A DNA stretch of 64,000 bases from Micrococcales bacterium (GTDB taxonomy: Bacteria > Actinomycetota > Actinomycetes > Actinomycetales > Cellulomonadaceae): contig WRMB01000010.1 of NCBI GenBank assembly GCA_009777345.1, positions 1 through 64,000 of the forward strand, given 5' to 3'. A program made the position numbers and the translations under genes. How positions within the stretch are numbered: the stretch's first letter is position 1; every line of letters begins with the position of its first letter. This document shows positions 45,781 to 53,664 of this stretch, in pieces. The notes under the pieces were generated by a model. The model worked only from the letters and a program-made list of their open reading frames with translations, did not search any database and had not been told where the DNA came from.

Positions 45781-46289
45781 CGGTCGTCGCCGAAGTCGGG
45801 GTCGACGTCGTCGGGGGAACGTCCCAGCAGGTGCGCCACCTGCTCCACGACGACGTGGTGGACCAGTTCGGCCAGGTCTTCGACGTCCTGGGCCCGGGTC
45901 TCCAGGGGGCGGCGGTAGACGACGATCCGGTGCGGCTGCCCGGCCTCGGCCGGGAAGTAGCGGCCCAACGGCACCCCGGTCTCCCACGGGGCGGGGTGGC
46001 TCGGCGGCACCTCTTCGACGGCGAACTCGACCCCTTCGAGCTGGTGCGCCCAGCGGCGTTCCAGGACCTCGACCGCGTCGAGCACCAGGGCGTCGAACCG
46101 CTGGGCCCGGGTGCGGTACCCAGGCAGCGACGCGGGCATCAACGGTCCGCGCAGCCCCCGACCCCGGCGGTCGCGCCGTCGGACGGTCGCGACAGCCGGA
46201 TCAACCGGCAGGTCGGCCCCCCGTCGGACCACGGCGCGCCCGCCAGCCCGGCGTGGCGTCCCACGGCGTCCAGCACCCCAGTTCTTCAC
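45777..46289 (-). CDS. Metallopeptidase-family (DUF1025-like) protein with degenerate zinc site
   Basis: The 170-residue protein has an Arg-rich N-terminus of about 50 residues, then RTRAQRFDALVLDAVEVLERRW and VEFAVEEVPP, then IVVYRRPLETRA and a C-terminal helix ELVHHVVVEQVAHLLGRSPDDVD. In bacterial members this helix carries HExxH; here it reads EQVAH, so the first His and catalytic Glu are replaced. Actinobacterial homologues commonly show this substitution, so the protein is probably not a peptidase. It is the first gene of a three-gene minus-strand operon with a GT2 and an epimerase. Confidence 0.8.
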   Translation of the reverse strand: MKNWGAGRRGTPRRAGGRAVVRRGADLPVDPAVATVRRRDRRGRGLRGPLMPASLPGYRTRAQRFDALVLDAVEVLERRWAHQLEGVEFAVEEVPPSHPAPWETGVPLGRYFPAEAGQPHRIVVYRRPLETRAQDVEDLAELVHHVVVEQVAHLLGRSPDDVDPDFGDDR

Positions 46290-46462
46290 ACAACCAGCCT
46301 AGCCCGACCGATCCGGACCCGGGCTCAGGCGGGTCGAGAGCCGGTCTGTCGTGTCGGCGCTGAAACCCAGCTCTTCAGCCTGGTCGTGGGCCAGGGCGAG
46401 GCCGGTGGCCGGCCTGGTCGTGGACCCGGGTGGGACGATCTCGCAACGGGTGTGACGCACAT

Positions 46463-46504
46463 GGTTCGTGGGAAGGATCGCTCCGGCGGCCCTTCCCACG
46501 AACC
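46463..46504. repeat. 14-bp inverted repeat in a gene-free stretch
   Basis: Arms GGTTCGTGGGAAGG and CCTTCCCACGAACC (46463-46476 and 46491-46504) flank a 14-nt loop without mismatches. It lies in the 355-bp gap (46290-46644) between the metallopeptidase-like gene and the RelB-like gene; I see no supported ORF in the gap. It could be a terminator or a mobile-element scar. Confidence 0.5.
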
Positions 46505-46607
46505 GCCAGCAACTGAAGCGCGGGGGTGGCATAGCGTCGACGAGGTCCGGGCGGCGGTCCCGGGATGTCCCAGCGTCCCCGAGGGCGGCCCCAAAATCTA
46601 TGAAACG

Positions 46608-46637
46608 TTGCCACGTGCACTGACAATGCACTAACAT
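46608..46637 (+). promoter_or_regulatory. Putative promoter and operator of the RelB/DinJ-like antitoxin
   Basis: TTGCCA (46608-46613) and TAACAT (46632-46637) are 18 bp apart; the ATG at 46645 follows the -10 box by 7 nt and lacks a ribosome-binding site, so the mRNA is probably leaderless. Between the boxes lies the inverted repeat GTGCA-n7-TGCAC (46615-46631), a likely site for antitoxin autorepression. Confidence 0.5.
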
Positions 46638-46644
46638 CGTTCCT

Positions 46645-46929
46645 ATGACCGCTCAGACGACGTTGACCATCCGGATCGACAAGGACATCAAGGCCGCCGC
46701 GAAGACACGGGCCGACGACCTGGGACTGTCGCTGTCCGCGCTGATCACCAACCAACTACGACGGTTCGTCAACGGGGCACCGGTCATCATCGACGACGAC
46801 TCGCTGATCCCGTCCGCAGCCGCCCGCCAGGCCCGCGCCCAGGCCCTGGCCGACTACCGTGCCGGCGACTACGTCGTCCTGGCCGGGGCCGACGCCGCCG
46901 CCGGGTACGACCCCACGTCCGATGCCTGA
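46645..46929 (+). CDS. RelB/DinJ-family antitoxin, apparently orphan
   Basis: The 94-residue protein begins TTLTIRIDKDIKAAAKTRADDLGLSLSALITNQLRRFV, the ribbon-helix-helix of RelB/DinJ antitoxins. A C-terminal segment (PVIIDDDSLIPSAAARQARAQALADY) would normally wrap a RelE/YafQ toxin. No RelE-like ORF follows: the next 130 bp are non-coding and lead into a FitA-type gene. It is either an orphan or regulates elsewhere. Its promoter contains a palindrome, suggesting autoregulation. Confidence 0.82.
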   Translation: MTAQTTLTIRIDKDIKAAAKTRADDLGLSLSALITNQLRRFVNGAPVIIDDDSLIPSAAARQARAQALADYRAGDYVVLAGADAAAGYDPTSDA

Positions 46930-47062
46930 CCTGCAACCAGTCCGGTTCGCCGCGACAGCCGACCTCGTGCGGCGCGAGCGTGGACGTGGTTGGCAGCGCT
47001 CCTGAGGTCCGATAGCATTGGCAGGCAGATGATAGCGAAACGCTGGCGGAAAGGTGATGACG

Positions 47063-47299
47063 ATGGCAGTGATCTCGGTCCGTAACCTGTCCGACGAGAC
47101 TCACCGGGCCCTGAAGGCTCGCGCGGCGCAGAACCAGCGAAGCACCGAGGCCGAGGTGCGTGCGATCCTCGACGCCGCGGTCGGCTCGCAGCAGCGGGTG
47201 TGGCTGGGCTCGCTCCTCACCGAGATCGGCCGTGACGCTGGCGGCGTCGACCTGGCTGTCGACCGTCGTACGCACCGTGGCCCTCCGGACTTCTCGTGA
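47063..47299 (+). CDS. FitA/VapB-type antitoxin
   Basis: ATG 47063 is preferred (78 residues; ggaaagg 8 bp upstream); GTG 47054 and ATG 47057 are in frame. The product AVISVRNLSDETHRALKARAAQNQRSTEAEVRAIL is the ribbon-helix-helix DNA-binding domain of FitA-like antitoxins, followed by a toxin-binding tail (WLGSLLTEIGRDAGGVDLAVDRR). Its stop overlaps the toxin start by GTGA. It should neutralise the PIN toxin and repress the operon. Confidence 0.9.
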   Translation: MAVISVRNLSDETHRALKARAAQNQRSTEAEVRAILDAAVGSQQRVWLGSLLTEIGRDAGGVDLAVDRRTHRGPPDFS

Positions 47300-47748
47300 T
47301 AGTTCTCGACACCAACGTCGTCTCCGAACCGCTGCTGCCGCAGCCCGACCCCCGGGTAGCGGCCTGGCTGGACAGTCAGCCGATCGACACCCTGTACCTG
47401 ACCACCATCACGTTGGCGGAGCTTCGCCAAGGGGTGGCGATCCTGCCGGAAGGTCGACGCAAGCGGACGCTCGACGACCGTCTCGAGCGCGAGACCATCC
47501 CGTTGTTCACCGGTCGGGTGCTCACGTTCGACGAAGCGGCAAGCCGTGCGTATGCCCAGGTCATCGTCGATGCTCGCGGGGCAGGGCGACCCATCGACGC
47601 CATGGACGCCCTCATCGCCGCGATCTGCGTTGCTCACCGGTACACGCTCGCCACGCGAAACGTCGCGGACTTCGCCGGCGCCGGGATCAGCCTCGTCAAC
47701 CCGTGGGACGTGGACGTTCGTCGTCGTGGGCCGTCGAGTCGTTCATAG
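47296..47748 (+). CDS. FitB/VapC-type PIN-domain ribonuclease toxin
   Basis: The 150-residue PIN domain has the acidic active-site residues in VIVLDTNVVSE (Asp), TLAELRQGV (Glu), PIDAMDALIAAIC (Asp) and TRNVADF (Asp). PIN toxins cleave RNA, usually tRNA or rRNA, when freed from antitoxin. The start overlaps the antitoxin stop by 4 bp. Its last six codons and stop lie inside the left arm of the 74-bp palindrome, so the C-terminus may have been altered when that repeat formed. Confidence 0.9.
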   Translation: MIVLDTNVVSEPLLPQPDPRVAAWLDSQPIDTLYLTTITLAELRQGVAILPEGRRKRTLDDRLERETIPLFTGRVLTFDEAASRAYAQVIVDARGAGRPIDAMDALIAAICVAHRYTLATRNVADFAGAGISLVNPWDVDVRRRGPSSRS

Positions 47749-47804
47749 ATCACAAAGCCGTTCATCCGGATGAACGGCTTTGTGATCTATGAACGACTCG
47801 ACGG
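47731..47804. repeat. Perfect 74-bp palindrome without spacer
   Basis: Positions 47731-47767 are the exact reverse complement of 47768-47804: 37-bp arms, centre TCATCC|GGATGA, no mismatch and no loop. The symmetry stops at the next base on both sides. The left arm contains the end of the PIN toxin gene. No T-tract follows, so it is not an ordinary intrinsic terminator. Confidence 0.95.
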
Positions 47805-47895
47805 GACGCCTGCACTGACCAGGGTCCCCGGCGGGCTGACCCAGTTATCCACAGGCTGTCCGCGGCGTGTGGGTGGTGTCCGGCAGGATGACCTT

Positions 47896-48469
47896 ATGAG
47901 TGAACCAGGGCAGAGAACAGATGACGTGGCGGCCATGCCTGCGGGCTATGCCGAGTGGTTGGTCGAGGTCAAGGCCAGGGTGCGGGCGACCCAGTTCCGG
48001 GCCGTGCGGGCCGCGAACCGGGAGGTGATCGGACTGTACTGGTCCATCGGGCGTGACCTGCTGGACCGCCGCGAGCAGCAGGGCTGGGGCGCCAAGGTCA
48101 TCGAGCGAGCGTCTGCTGACCTGCGACGGGAGTTCCCGGACCAGCGGGGGTGGTCGCCGCGGAACCTGAAGTACATGCGGAGCCTGGCTCAGGCGTGGCC
48201 GACCGAGGCAATTGGGCAACAAGCTGTTGCCCAATTGCCAGGTCCACGCCTCGACCGTCGGTCTGCTCCTGTGCACCGGGAAACGTGAGGGCGCCGTCGG
48301 GTACTCCCTGGCCAGCAGTGCTGTTCCGGTCGCGGTCGCGCGGTGGCAGGGCCTGCCCGACGACGCCCGGGCGGCGCTGCCCAGCGCCCAAGAGCTCGAG
48401 GCGGTCGTCCGTGACGAGCTGGCGCACCAGCGGGCGCTCCAGGCCGCGAACGACACCGACAGCCCGTGA
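47896..48469 (+). pseudogene. DUF1016 (YhcG-type) PDDEXK nuclease gene with central deletion
   Basis: From ATG 47896 the reading frame gives the complete DUF1016 N-terminal domain (YAEWLVEVKARVRATQFRA, NREVIGLYWSIGRDL, GWGAKVIERASADLRREFP, NLKYMRSLAQAWP, AIGQQAVAQLP). At about 48240 it breaks, and the typical C-terminus (STVGLLLCTGKREGAVGYSL, LPSAQELEAVVRDEL) continues in another frame to 48469. About 200 codons carrying the nuclease core are missing. The break lies exactly at a 15-bp hairpin. The normal protein is about 350 residues. The two remaining ORFs are about 130 and 85 codons. Confidence 0.82.
48207..48239. repeat. 15-bp inverted repeat at the DUF1016 deletion junction
   Basis: GGCAATTGGGCAACA and TGTTGCCCAATTGCC are perfect inverted copies separated by AGC. 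The sequence encodes the conserved GQQAVAQLP segment of DUF1016, so the palindrome may be ancestral; the deletion begins within a few bases of its right end. Confidence 0.85.
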
Positions 48470-48625
48470 GGCCCTTCTGTGTCTGTGACCCCCGGGTCTG
48501 GCGAACCCGGTGCACCAGGGCCGACGATGTTCGCCTGCCGTCGTTGTCAGGGCGGACTTCTCGGACACTGGGTCGACGGTGTGGGCGGTATGTGCGGTGA
48601 GGGGTACGGTCGGAGGGTGCAACCG

Positions 48626-48970
48626 GTGAGACAGTGTTCCAGGACGGCCTGCGGGCAGCTGGCTGTGGCGACGCTCACCTATGTGTACGCGGACTCCACG
48701 GTGGTGCTCGGGCCGCTGTCCCAGCTGGCCGAACCGCACGCCTACGACCTGTGCGCCGCGCACGCCGAACGGCTGACCGCGCCGCTCGGGTGGGAGGTGG
48801 TGCGGCTGGACATCGGCGCGCTGCCCCGCAGCCCGGACGACCTGCTCGCCCTGGCCGACGCGGTGCGCGAGTCCCGGCGGCCGGTCGCCCCGGTGCCGGA
48901 ACCGGTGGCGGCACCCGAACCGCTCGGTCGGCAGCACGCCCACCTGCGGGTGCTGGACGGTGAGGGCTGA
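48626..48970 (+). CDS. DUF3499 family protein
   Basis: GTG 48626 is preferred (114 residues; ggagg 9 bp upstream), giving RQCSRTACGQLAVATLTYVYADSTVVLGPLSQLAEPHAYDLCAAHAERLTAPLGWEVVRL, the characteristic DUF3499 sequence. Two Cys pairs (CSRTAC, LCAAH) suggest a small zinc site. The family is restricted to Actinomycetota and lies next to manB; its function is unknown. The next gene starts at a TGATG overlap. Confidence 0.9.
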   Translation: MRQCSRTACGQLAVATLTYVYADSTVVLGPLSQLAEPHAYDLCAAHAERLTAPLGWEVVRLDIGALPRSPDDLLALADAVRESRRPVAPVPEPVAAPEPLGRQHAHLRVLDGEG

Positions 48971-49236
48971 TGGCTGACAAGCGGGTGTCCGACGACCCGA
49001 GACCGCTAGGTTCGTTCGCCCGGCCGGAGCCGCGGCAGGAGAACCCGGACGTGCCGGGGACCAGGACGTGCCTGCACTGCGGCGGCGACAGGCTGACCCG
49101 GATCCGGATGCGGACGCCGAGCGGTCGCGACGCGGTGTTCGTCGCCTGCGGGGCGTGCGAGCGCACCGCCTGGTTCGACGTCGCCGGAACCGGGGTACCG
49201 TTGACTGCCGACCAGGTCGGTGGCCTCGGGGTCTGA
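48970..49236 (+). CDS. Small zinc-ribbon protein
   Basis: The 88-residue protein starts at the ATG that overlaps the DUF3499 stop. It has a charged N-terminus and a zinc ribbon made from CLHCGGDRLTRIRMRT and VACGACERTAWFD. It has no other domain. Position between DUF3499 and manB suggests a conserved accessory gene; the function is unknown. Confidence 0.7.
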   Translation: MADKRVSDDPRPLGSFARPEPRQENPDVPGTRTCLHCGGDRLTRIRMRTPSGRDAVFVACGACERTAWFDVAGTGVPLTADQVGGLGV

Positions 49237-49280
49237 AGGTTGTCGACGCGGGATGACGGTGTACCGCGGAGAGGGATCAC

Positions 49281-50714
49281 GTGCTCATGGGCCGTGCACT
49301 GGACCAGATCGTCAACGCCTACGACGTGCGCGGGCGCGTCCCCGAGCATCTCGACGCCCCGACCGCTACCGCCCTCGCGGCGGCCTTCGCCGATGTCGTC
49401 GTCCGGCCCGCCGGGCACACCCAGGTGGTCGTCGGGCACGATATGCGCACCACCTCGCCGGACCTCACCGACGCCGTGGCCGACGGGCTGACCGGGCGCG
49501 GCCTGGACGTCCTGTCGCTCGGCCTGTGCTCCACCGACGAGCTGTACTACGCCTGCGGGGTGCGCGCCCTGCCCGGTGTCATGGTCACCGCCAGCCACCA
49601 CCCGGCGGACTACAACGGTCTGAAGCTGTGCGCCGCCAAGGCCGCGCCGGTCGACGAGGACACCGGTCTGTACCAGGTGGCCGCCGTCGCCGAGCGGTAC
49701 CTGCGCGACGGGCTGCCGCGGGTCGACGAGCCTGCTGCCGGCCAGGTGACCGCCTGGGACGCGCTGGGCGACTACGCGGCGTACCTGCGCTCCCTGGTGG
49801 ACCTCACCGCGGTCCGGCCGTTGGCGGTCGTCGTGGACGCGGGCAACGGGATGGCTGCCCTGACCGTCCCGGCGGTGCTGGGCACCGACGTCGGGCTGCC
49901 GCCCCTGCCGACCCGGCTGTTCGAGGTGCGTATGCGCCTGGACGGGCGCCTGCCGTCCCGGGTGGGCGGTCCGCTGGAGTCGGAGAGCCTGGCCGACCTG
50001 CGGGCCGGTGTGCTCGACCACCACGCCGACCTGGGTCTGGCCTTCGACGCCGACGCCGACCGCTGCCTGGTCGTGGACGAGACCGGGAGCGTGGTCAGCC
50101 CGTCGGCGATCACCGCGCTCATCGGGCTGCGGGCGGTCGAGGCCGAACAGCGCGCCGGACGGCACGCCACGGTGATCCACAACCTCATCACCTCCCGGGT
50201 GGTGCCCGACCTCATGGTCGCGGCGGGGGCCCGGGCGGTGCGCAGCCGGGTCGGCCACTCGCACGTCAAGCGCGAGATGGCGGCGCACGGGGCGGTGTTC
50301 GGCGGGGAGCACTCCGGGCACTACTACTTCCGGGACTTCTTCTTCGCCGACGACGGGCTGCTGGCCGCGCTGCACGTCGTCGCCGCGCTCGGAGAGCAGC
50401 CGCACCCGATGTCGGTGCTGGCCGGGCTGTACCAGCCGTACGTCGGCTCGGGGGAGGTCAACCTCACGGTCGACGACCTGGCCGAGGTGCAGGCCCGGGT
50501 ACTGGCCGCGTACCGGTCCGCGCCCGGGGTGGTGGTGGACCAGCTCGACGGGCTGACGGTGGCTCACTGGGACACCGATCCGCAGTGGTGGTTCAATCTT
50601 CGCCAGGCCGCCACCGAACCGGTGCTGCGGCTCAACGTCGAGGCGGCCGACGCCGACGTCATGGCTTCGGTGCGGGACGCCGTGGTAGCGCAAGTGACAG
50701 GAGGACGCCGGTGA
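49281..50714 (+). CDS. manB: Phosphomannomutase/phosphoglucomutase
   Basis: Converts mannose-6-P to mannose-1-P for GDP-mannose, complementing manA at 36 kb. The 477-residue alpha-D-phosphohexomutase has the phosphoserine loop MVTASHHPADYNGLKLC (Ser about 105), the metal loop FDADADRCLVVDE and the sugar-binding GGEHSGHYYFRDFFFADDG. The phosphoserine loop reads TASHHP instead of the usual TASHNP. GTG 49281 (ggagaggg 5 bp upstream) or ATG 49287 may be the start. The stop overlaps the Trm112-like gene. Confidence 0.93.
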   Translation: MLMGRALDQIVNAYDVRGRVPEHLDAPTATALAAAFADVVVRPAGHTQVVVGHDMRTTSPDLTDAVADGLTGRGLDVLSLGLCSTDELYYACGVRALPGVMVTASHHPADYNGLKLCAAKAAPVDEDTGLYQVAAVAERYLRDGLPRVDEPAAGQVTAWDALGDYAAYLRSLVDLTAVRPLAVVVDAGNGMAALTVPAVLGTDVGLPPLPTRLFEVRMRLDGRLPSRVGGPLESESLADLRAGVLDHHADLGLAFDADADRCLVVDETGSVVSPSAITALIGLRAVEAEQRAGRHATVIHNLITSRVVPDLMVAAGARAVRSRVGHSHVKREMAAHGAVFGGEHSGHYYFRDFFFADDGLLAALHVVAALGEQPHPMSVLAGLYQPYVGSGEVNLTVDDLAEVQARVLAAYRSAPGVVVDQLDGLTVAHWDTDPQWWFNLRQAATEPVLRLNVEAADADVMASVRDAVVAQVTGGRR

Positions 50715-50914
50715 CACCGGAGCCACAGCTCGAAGAATGGGTACGGGACCTGCTGCGCTGTCCGGTCACCGGAACGCCGTTGGTGGACGGGACCGGCCCG
50801 GACGGCACCCCAGAGCTGGTCTGCACCGACCCGGACCGGACCCTGGCCTACCCGGTGCGCGACGGTGTCCCGGTGCTGCTCGTCGACGAGGCCCGCGAGG
50901 TCGGTGCGGCGTAG
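50711..50914 (+). CDS. Trm112-like protein
   Basis: The 67-residue protein starts at GTG 50711 within the manB stop (GTGA overlap), a codon the ORF track does not show as a start. The product reads EEWVRDLLRCPVTGTPLV, ELVCTDPDRTLAYPVRDGVPVLLVDEA, the Trm112-like fold with a reduced Cys set. In Actinomycetota such a gene follows manB; its role (perhaps chaperoning a methyltransferase) is unproven. Confidence 0.85.
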   Translation: MTPEPQLEEWVRDLLRCPVTGTPLVDGTGPDGTPELVCTDPDRTLAYPVRDGVPVLLVDEAREVGAA

Positions 50915-50985
50915 TGGCCAGCAGCGCGTCCCAGGACCGCTAGGCTTCCCTGCGGACCACGCCGACCAGAGCTCCAGGGAGACCG

Positions 50986-51900
50986 ATGTCCACCAGCGGC
51001 GGGACCAAGGCCATCGTGGCGGCGCTGTTCGCCAACCTCGGCATCGCGGTGACGAAGTTCGTCGCCTACCTGCTCACCCACTCCAGCTCGATGCTCGCCG
51101 AGTCGGTGCACTCGCTGGCGGACTCCGGCAACCAGCTGCTGCTGCTGTTCGGGGGTCGGCAGGCGAAGCGTCCGGCCGACGCCAGCCACCCGTTCGGCCA
51201 CGGACGCCAGCGCTACCTGTACGCCTTCGTCGTGTCCATCGTGCTGTTCTCGGTCGGTGGGCTGTTCGCCCTGTACGAGGCATGGCACAAGTGGCAGGAC
51301 CCGCACCCCATCGAGTCGTGGCGCTGGGTACCGGTGGCGGTGCTCGTGGTGGCGATCGTCATGGAGTCGTTCTCGCTGCGCACAGCGGTCCACGAGGCGC
51401 AGCCGCACCGCGGCGACCAGTCGTGGTGGCGGTTCATCCGCACCTCGAAGTCGCCCGAGCTGCCGGTGGTGCTGGCGGAGGACACCGGCGCCCTGGTCGG
51501 TCTGGTCTTCGCGCTGTTCGGCGTCTCCGCCACGCTGGCCACCGAGAACGGCCGGTGGGACGCGGTCGGCACGGCGGGTATCGGGGTGCTGCTCGTCGTC
51601 ATCGCGGTGGTCCTGGCCCTGGAGATGAGCTCGCTGCTGGTCGGCGAGGGCGCGTCGGCCGAGGACGTGGCGAAGATCAAGGCGGCGCTGGTCGGCGGAC
51701 CGGTCGCCTCGGTCATCCACCTGCGCACCATGCACATCGGTCCCGACGAGCTGCTGGTCGCCGCGAAGATCGAGGTGGCGCAGGGTGACGCGGAGCAGAT
51801 CGCCCAGGCCATCGACGACGCCGAGGCCCGGGTGCGCACCGCGGTACCGGCCGCGACGCTGATGTACCTGGAGCCGGACCTGCGGCACGGTACCAGCTAG
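50986..51900 (+). CDS. Cation diffusion facilitator family transporter
   Basis: The 304-residue proton-coupled divalent-metal exporter has six membrane spans. The metal site of span 2 is visible in MLAESVHSLADSGNQLLLLFG (HSLAD) and that of span 5 in LAEDTGALVGLVFALFG (EDTGA, where most CDFs have HxxxD). SHPFGHGRQRYLYAFVVS follows span 2 as in the family. A cytoplasmic C-terminal domain (VIHLRTMHIGPDELLVAAKIEVA) completes it. The metal could be zinc, iron or manganese. Confidence 0.9.
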   Translation: MSTSGGTKAIVAALFANLGIAVTKFVAYLLTHSSSMLAESVHSLADSGNQLLLLFGGRQAKRPADASHPFGHGRQRYLYAFVVSIVLFSVGGLFALYEAWHKWQDPHPIESWRWVPVAVLVVAIVMESFSLRTAVHEAQPHRGDQSWWRFIRTSKSPELPVVLAEDTGALVGLVFALFGVSATLATENGRWDAVGTAGIGVLLVVIAVVLALEMSSLLVGEGASAEDVAKIKAALVGGPVASVIHLRTMHIGPDELLVAAKIEVAQGDAEQIAQAIDDAEARVRTAVPAATLMYLEPDLRHGTS

Positions 51901-52035
51901 CGGAGCGCCGACGCGGTCCGCTCGGTTTCCACAGTACGCTCGGCGGTAGACGCCGACGCACGGGTACCGGGCACAGGCATCACCCACAGACACCGCGAAC
52001 CAGCGAAGGCCCGTCAGGGCCGGACGAGGGGAACC

Positions 52036-53364
52036 ATGACCGACACTGCGAGCAGCCCGGCCGACCGCGACGCCCAGGCGGTGGCCGACGACCGCGCTAC
52101 CGTCTTCCACTCCTGGTCGGCACAGGCCGCGCCCCGGCCGTTCGTCGTCGCCGGGGGGCAGGGCAGCTGGCTGTGGAACCACGCCGGACAGCGCTACCTC
52201 GACTTCTCATCCCAGCTGGTCAACACCAATATCGGCCATCAGCACCCAGTAGTGGTCAAGGCCATCGCCGAGCAGGCCGCGACGCTGGCGACGGTCGCCC
52301 CGGCCACGGTCAGCACCGTCCGTAACGCCGCCGCCGAGGCGGTCCTGGCCCGGGCCCCGGAGGGCTTCACCAAGGTCTTCTTCACCAACGGTGGGGCCGA
52401 CGCGGTGGAGAACGCGATCCGGATGGCCCGGCTGACCACCGGCCGGGAGAAGGTGGTCTCGTCGTACCGGTCGTACCACGGCAACACCGGGGCGGCCATC
52501 ACCGCGACCGGCGACTGGCGCCGCAACCACAACGAGTACGCCCGGGGCCACGTGCACGTCTTCACCCCGTACCTGTACCGCACCGAGTTCTGGGCCACGT
52601 CGCCGGAGCAGGAGACCGAACGGGCGCTGCACCACCTGGAACGGGTGATCCAGGCCGAGGGGCCCGCCTCCGTCGCGGCGATCCTGCTGGAGACGGTCGG
52701 GGGTTCGGTCGGCGTGCTGGTGCCGACGCCCGGCTACCTGGCCGGGGTGCGCCAGATCGCCGACCGTTACGGCATCGTGCTCATCCTGGACGAGGTGATG
52801 GTCGGGTTCGGGCGGACCGGGTCGTGGCTGGCCCTGGACCTGTACGACGTACGTCCCGACCTGGTCACCTTCGCCAAGGGCGTGAACTCCGGGTACGTGC
52901 CGGTCGGCGGGGTGATGATCTCCGCCCCGATCGCCGAGGCCTTCGACGAGCGGGTGTTCCCCGGTGGCCTGACCTACTCCGGGCACCCGCTGGCCATGGC
53001 CTCCATCGTCGCCACCTGCAAGGCCATGGCGGACGAGGGCATCGTGGACAACGCCGCCCGCATCGGCACCGACGTGCTCGGCCCGGGGCTGGCCGGGCTG
53101 GCTGACAACCCGCTGGTCGGCGAGGTGCGCGGGGTCGGTGTGTTCTGGGCCGTCGAGCTGGTGGCCGACGCGCAGACCCGTCAGCCGGCGGGCCCGGACG
53201 TCATGGGCCAGGTCAAGGCGGGCTGCCTGGCCCGGGGCCTGCTGCCGCTGGTGGTCGAGAACCGGATCCACGTGGCGCCGCCGTGCATCGTCACCGACGA
53301 CGAGGCCCGCCAGGGCGTGCAGATCCTGGCCGAGGCGCTCGACGCGGCGGCCCAGGCCCGGTGA
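52036..53364 (+). CDS. Class III pyridoxal-phosphate aminotransferase
   Basis: The 442-residue enzyme contains YLDFSSQLVNTNIGHQHPVVVKAI, FFTNGGADAVENAIRMAR, SYRSYHGNTGAAI, the PLP Asp in VLILDEVMVGFGRTG and the PLP-binding Lys in VTFAKGVNSGYVPVGGV. It resembles taurine/beta-alanine:pyruvate aminotransferases. The substrate is unproven. It is a single-gene unit; a 135-bp leader separates it from the transporter upstream, and a gene-free 300 bp follows. Confidence 0.9.
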   Translation: MTDTASSPADRDAQAVADDRATVFHSWSAQAAPRPFVVAGGQGSWLWNHAGQRYLDFSSQLVNTNIGHQHPVVVKAIAEQAATLATVAPATVSTVRNAAAEAVLARAPEGFTKVFFTNGGADAVENAIRMARLTTGREKVVSSYRSYHGNTGAAITATGDWRRNHNEYARGHVHVFTPYLYRTEFWATSPEQETERALHHLERVIQAEGPASVAAILLETVGGSVGVLVPTPGYLAGVRQIADRYGIVLILDEVMVGFGRTGSWLALDLYDVRPDLVTFAKGVNSGYVPVGGVMISAPIAEAFDERVFPGGLTYSGHPLAMASIVATCKAMADEGIVDNAARIGTDVLGPGLAGLADNPLVGEVRGVGVFWAVELVADAQTRQPAGPDVMGQVKAGCLARGLLPLVVENRIHVAPPCIVTDDEARQGVQILAEALDAAAQAR

Positions 53365-53541
53365 CGACAGACGGCCGCGTCGCTGTCGCGCCCGGCCCAC
53401 GTCAACGTCGGAACGATCACCATCTGTCCCGTGGCCCAGGCCAACAGCTGGGTCACGGCCCGCACCGACGGCTGACGCCTGCGGCGGGTCTTGCGTGCGT
53501 GTCGCCCTATCGGGGCCGCCGTCCGGGCGTGTCTGGGTACC

Positions 53542-53571
53542 GCGATTCACCTGCCCACGCGATTCACCTGC
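53542..53571. repeat. 13-bp direct repeat in a gene-free 300-bp gap
   Basis: GCGATTCACCTGC occurs twice with a 17-nt period (53542 and 53559). The gap 53365-53664 between the aminotransferase and the kinase-like gene holds no supported ORF. The repeat could be a tandem regulator site upstream of the signalling operon. Confidence 0.4.
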
Positions 53572-53664
53572 TCAGGCGCGGGGTGCTGGCGGTCAGGCCC
53601 GGCCGCAGGGGCAAGTAGCAGGACAGAACGATCGATAGAGGGTGGGTCGGGCACCTAAGATGTG

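Noticed and set aside
46299-46637. 112-codon minus-strand ORF upstream of the RelB-like gene
   Set aside because: No domain or ribosome-binding site recognised, and it overlaps the divergent promoter and operator.
46290-48625. Prophage or transposon
   Set aside because: No integrase, transposase, structural phage gene or terminal repeats were found.
53542-53571. Two direct repeats as a possible CRISPR remnant
   Set aside because: Only two 13-bp copies with a 4-nt gap, no array, no cas genes.
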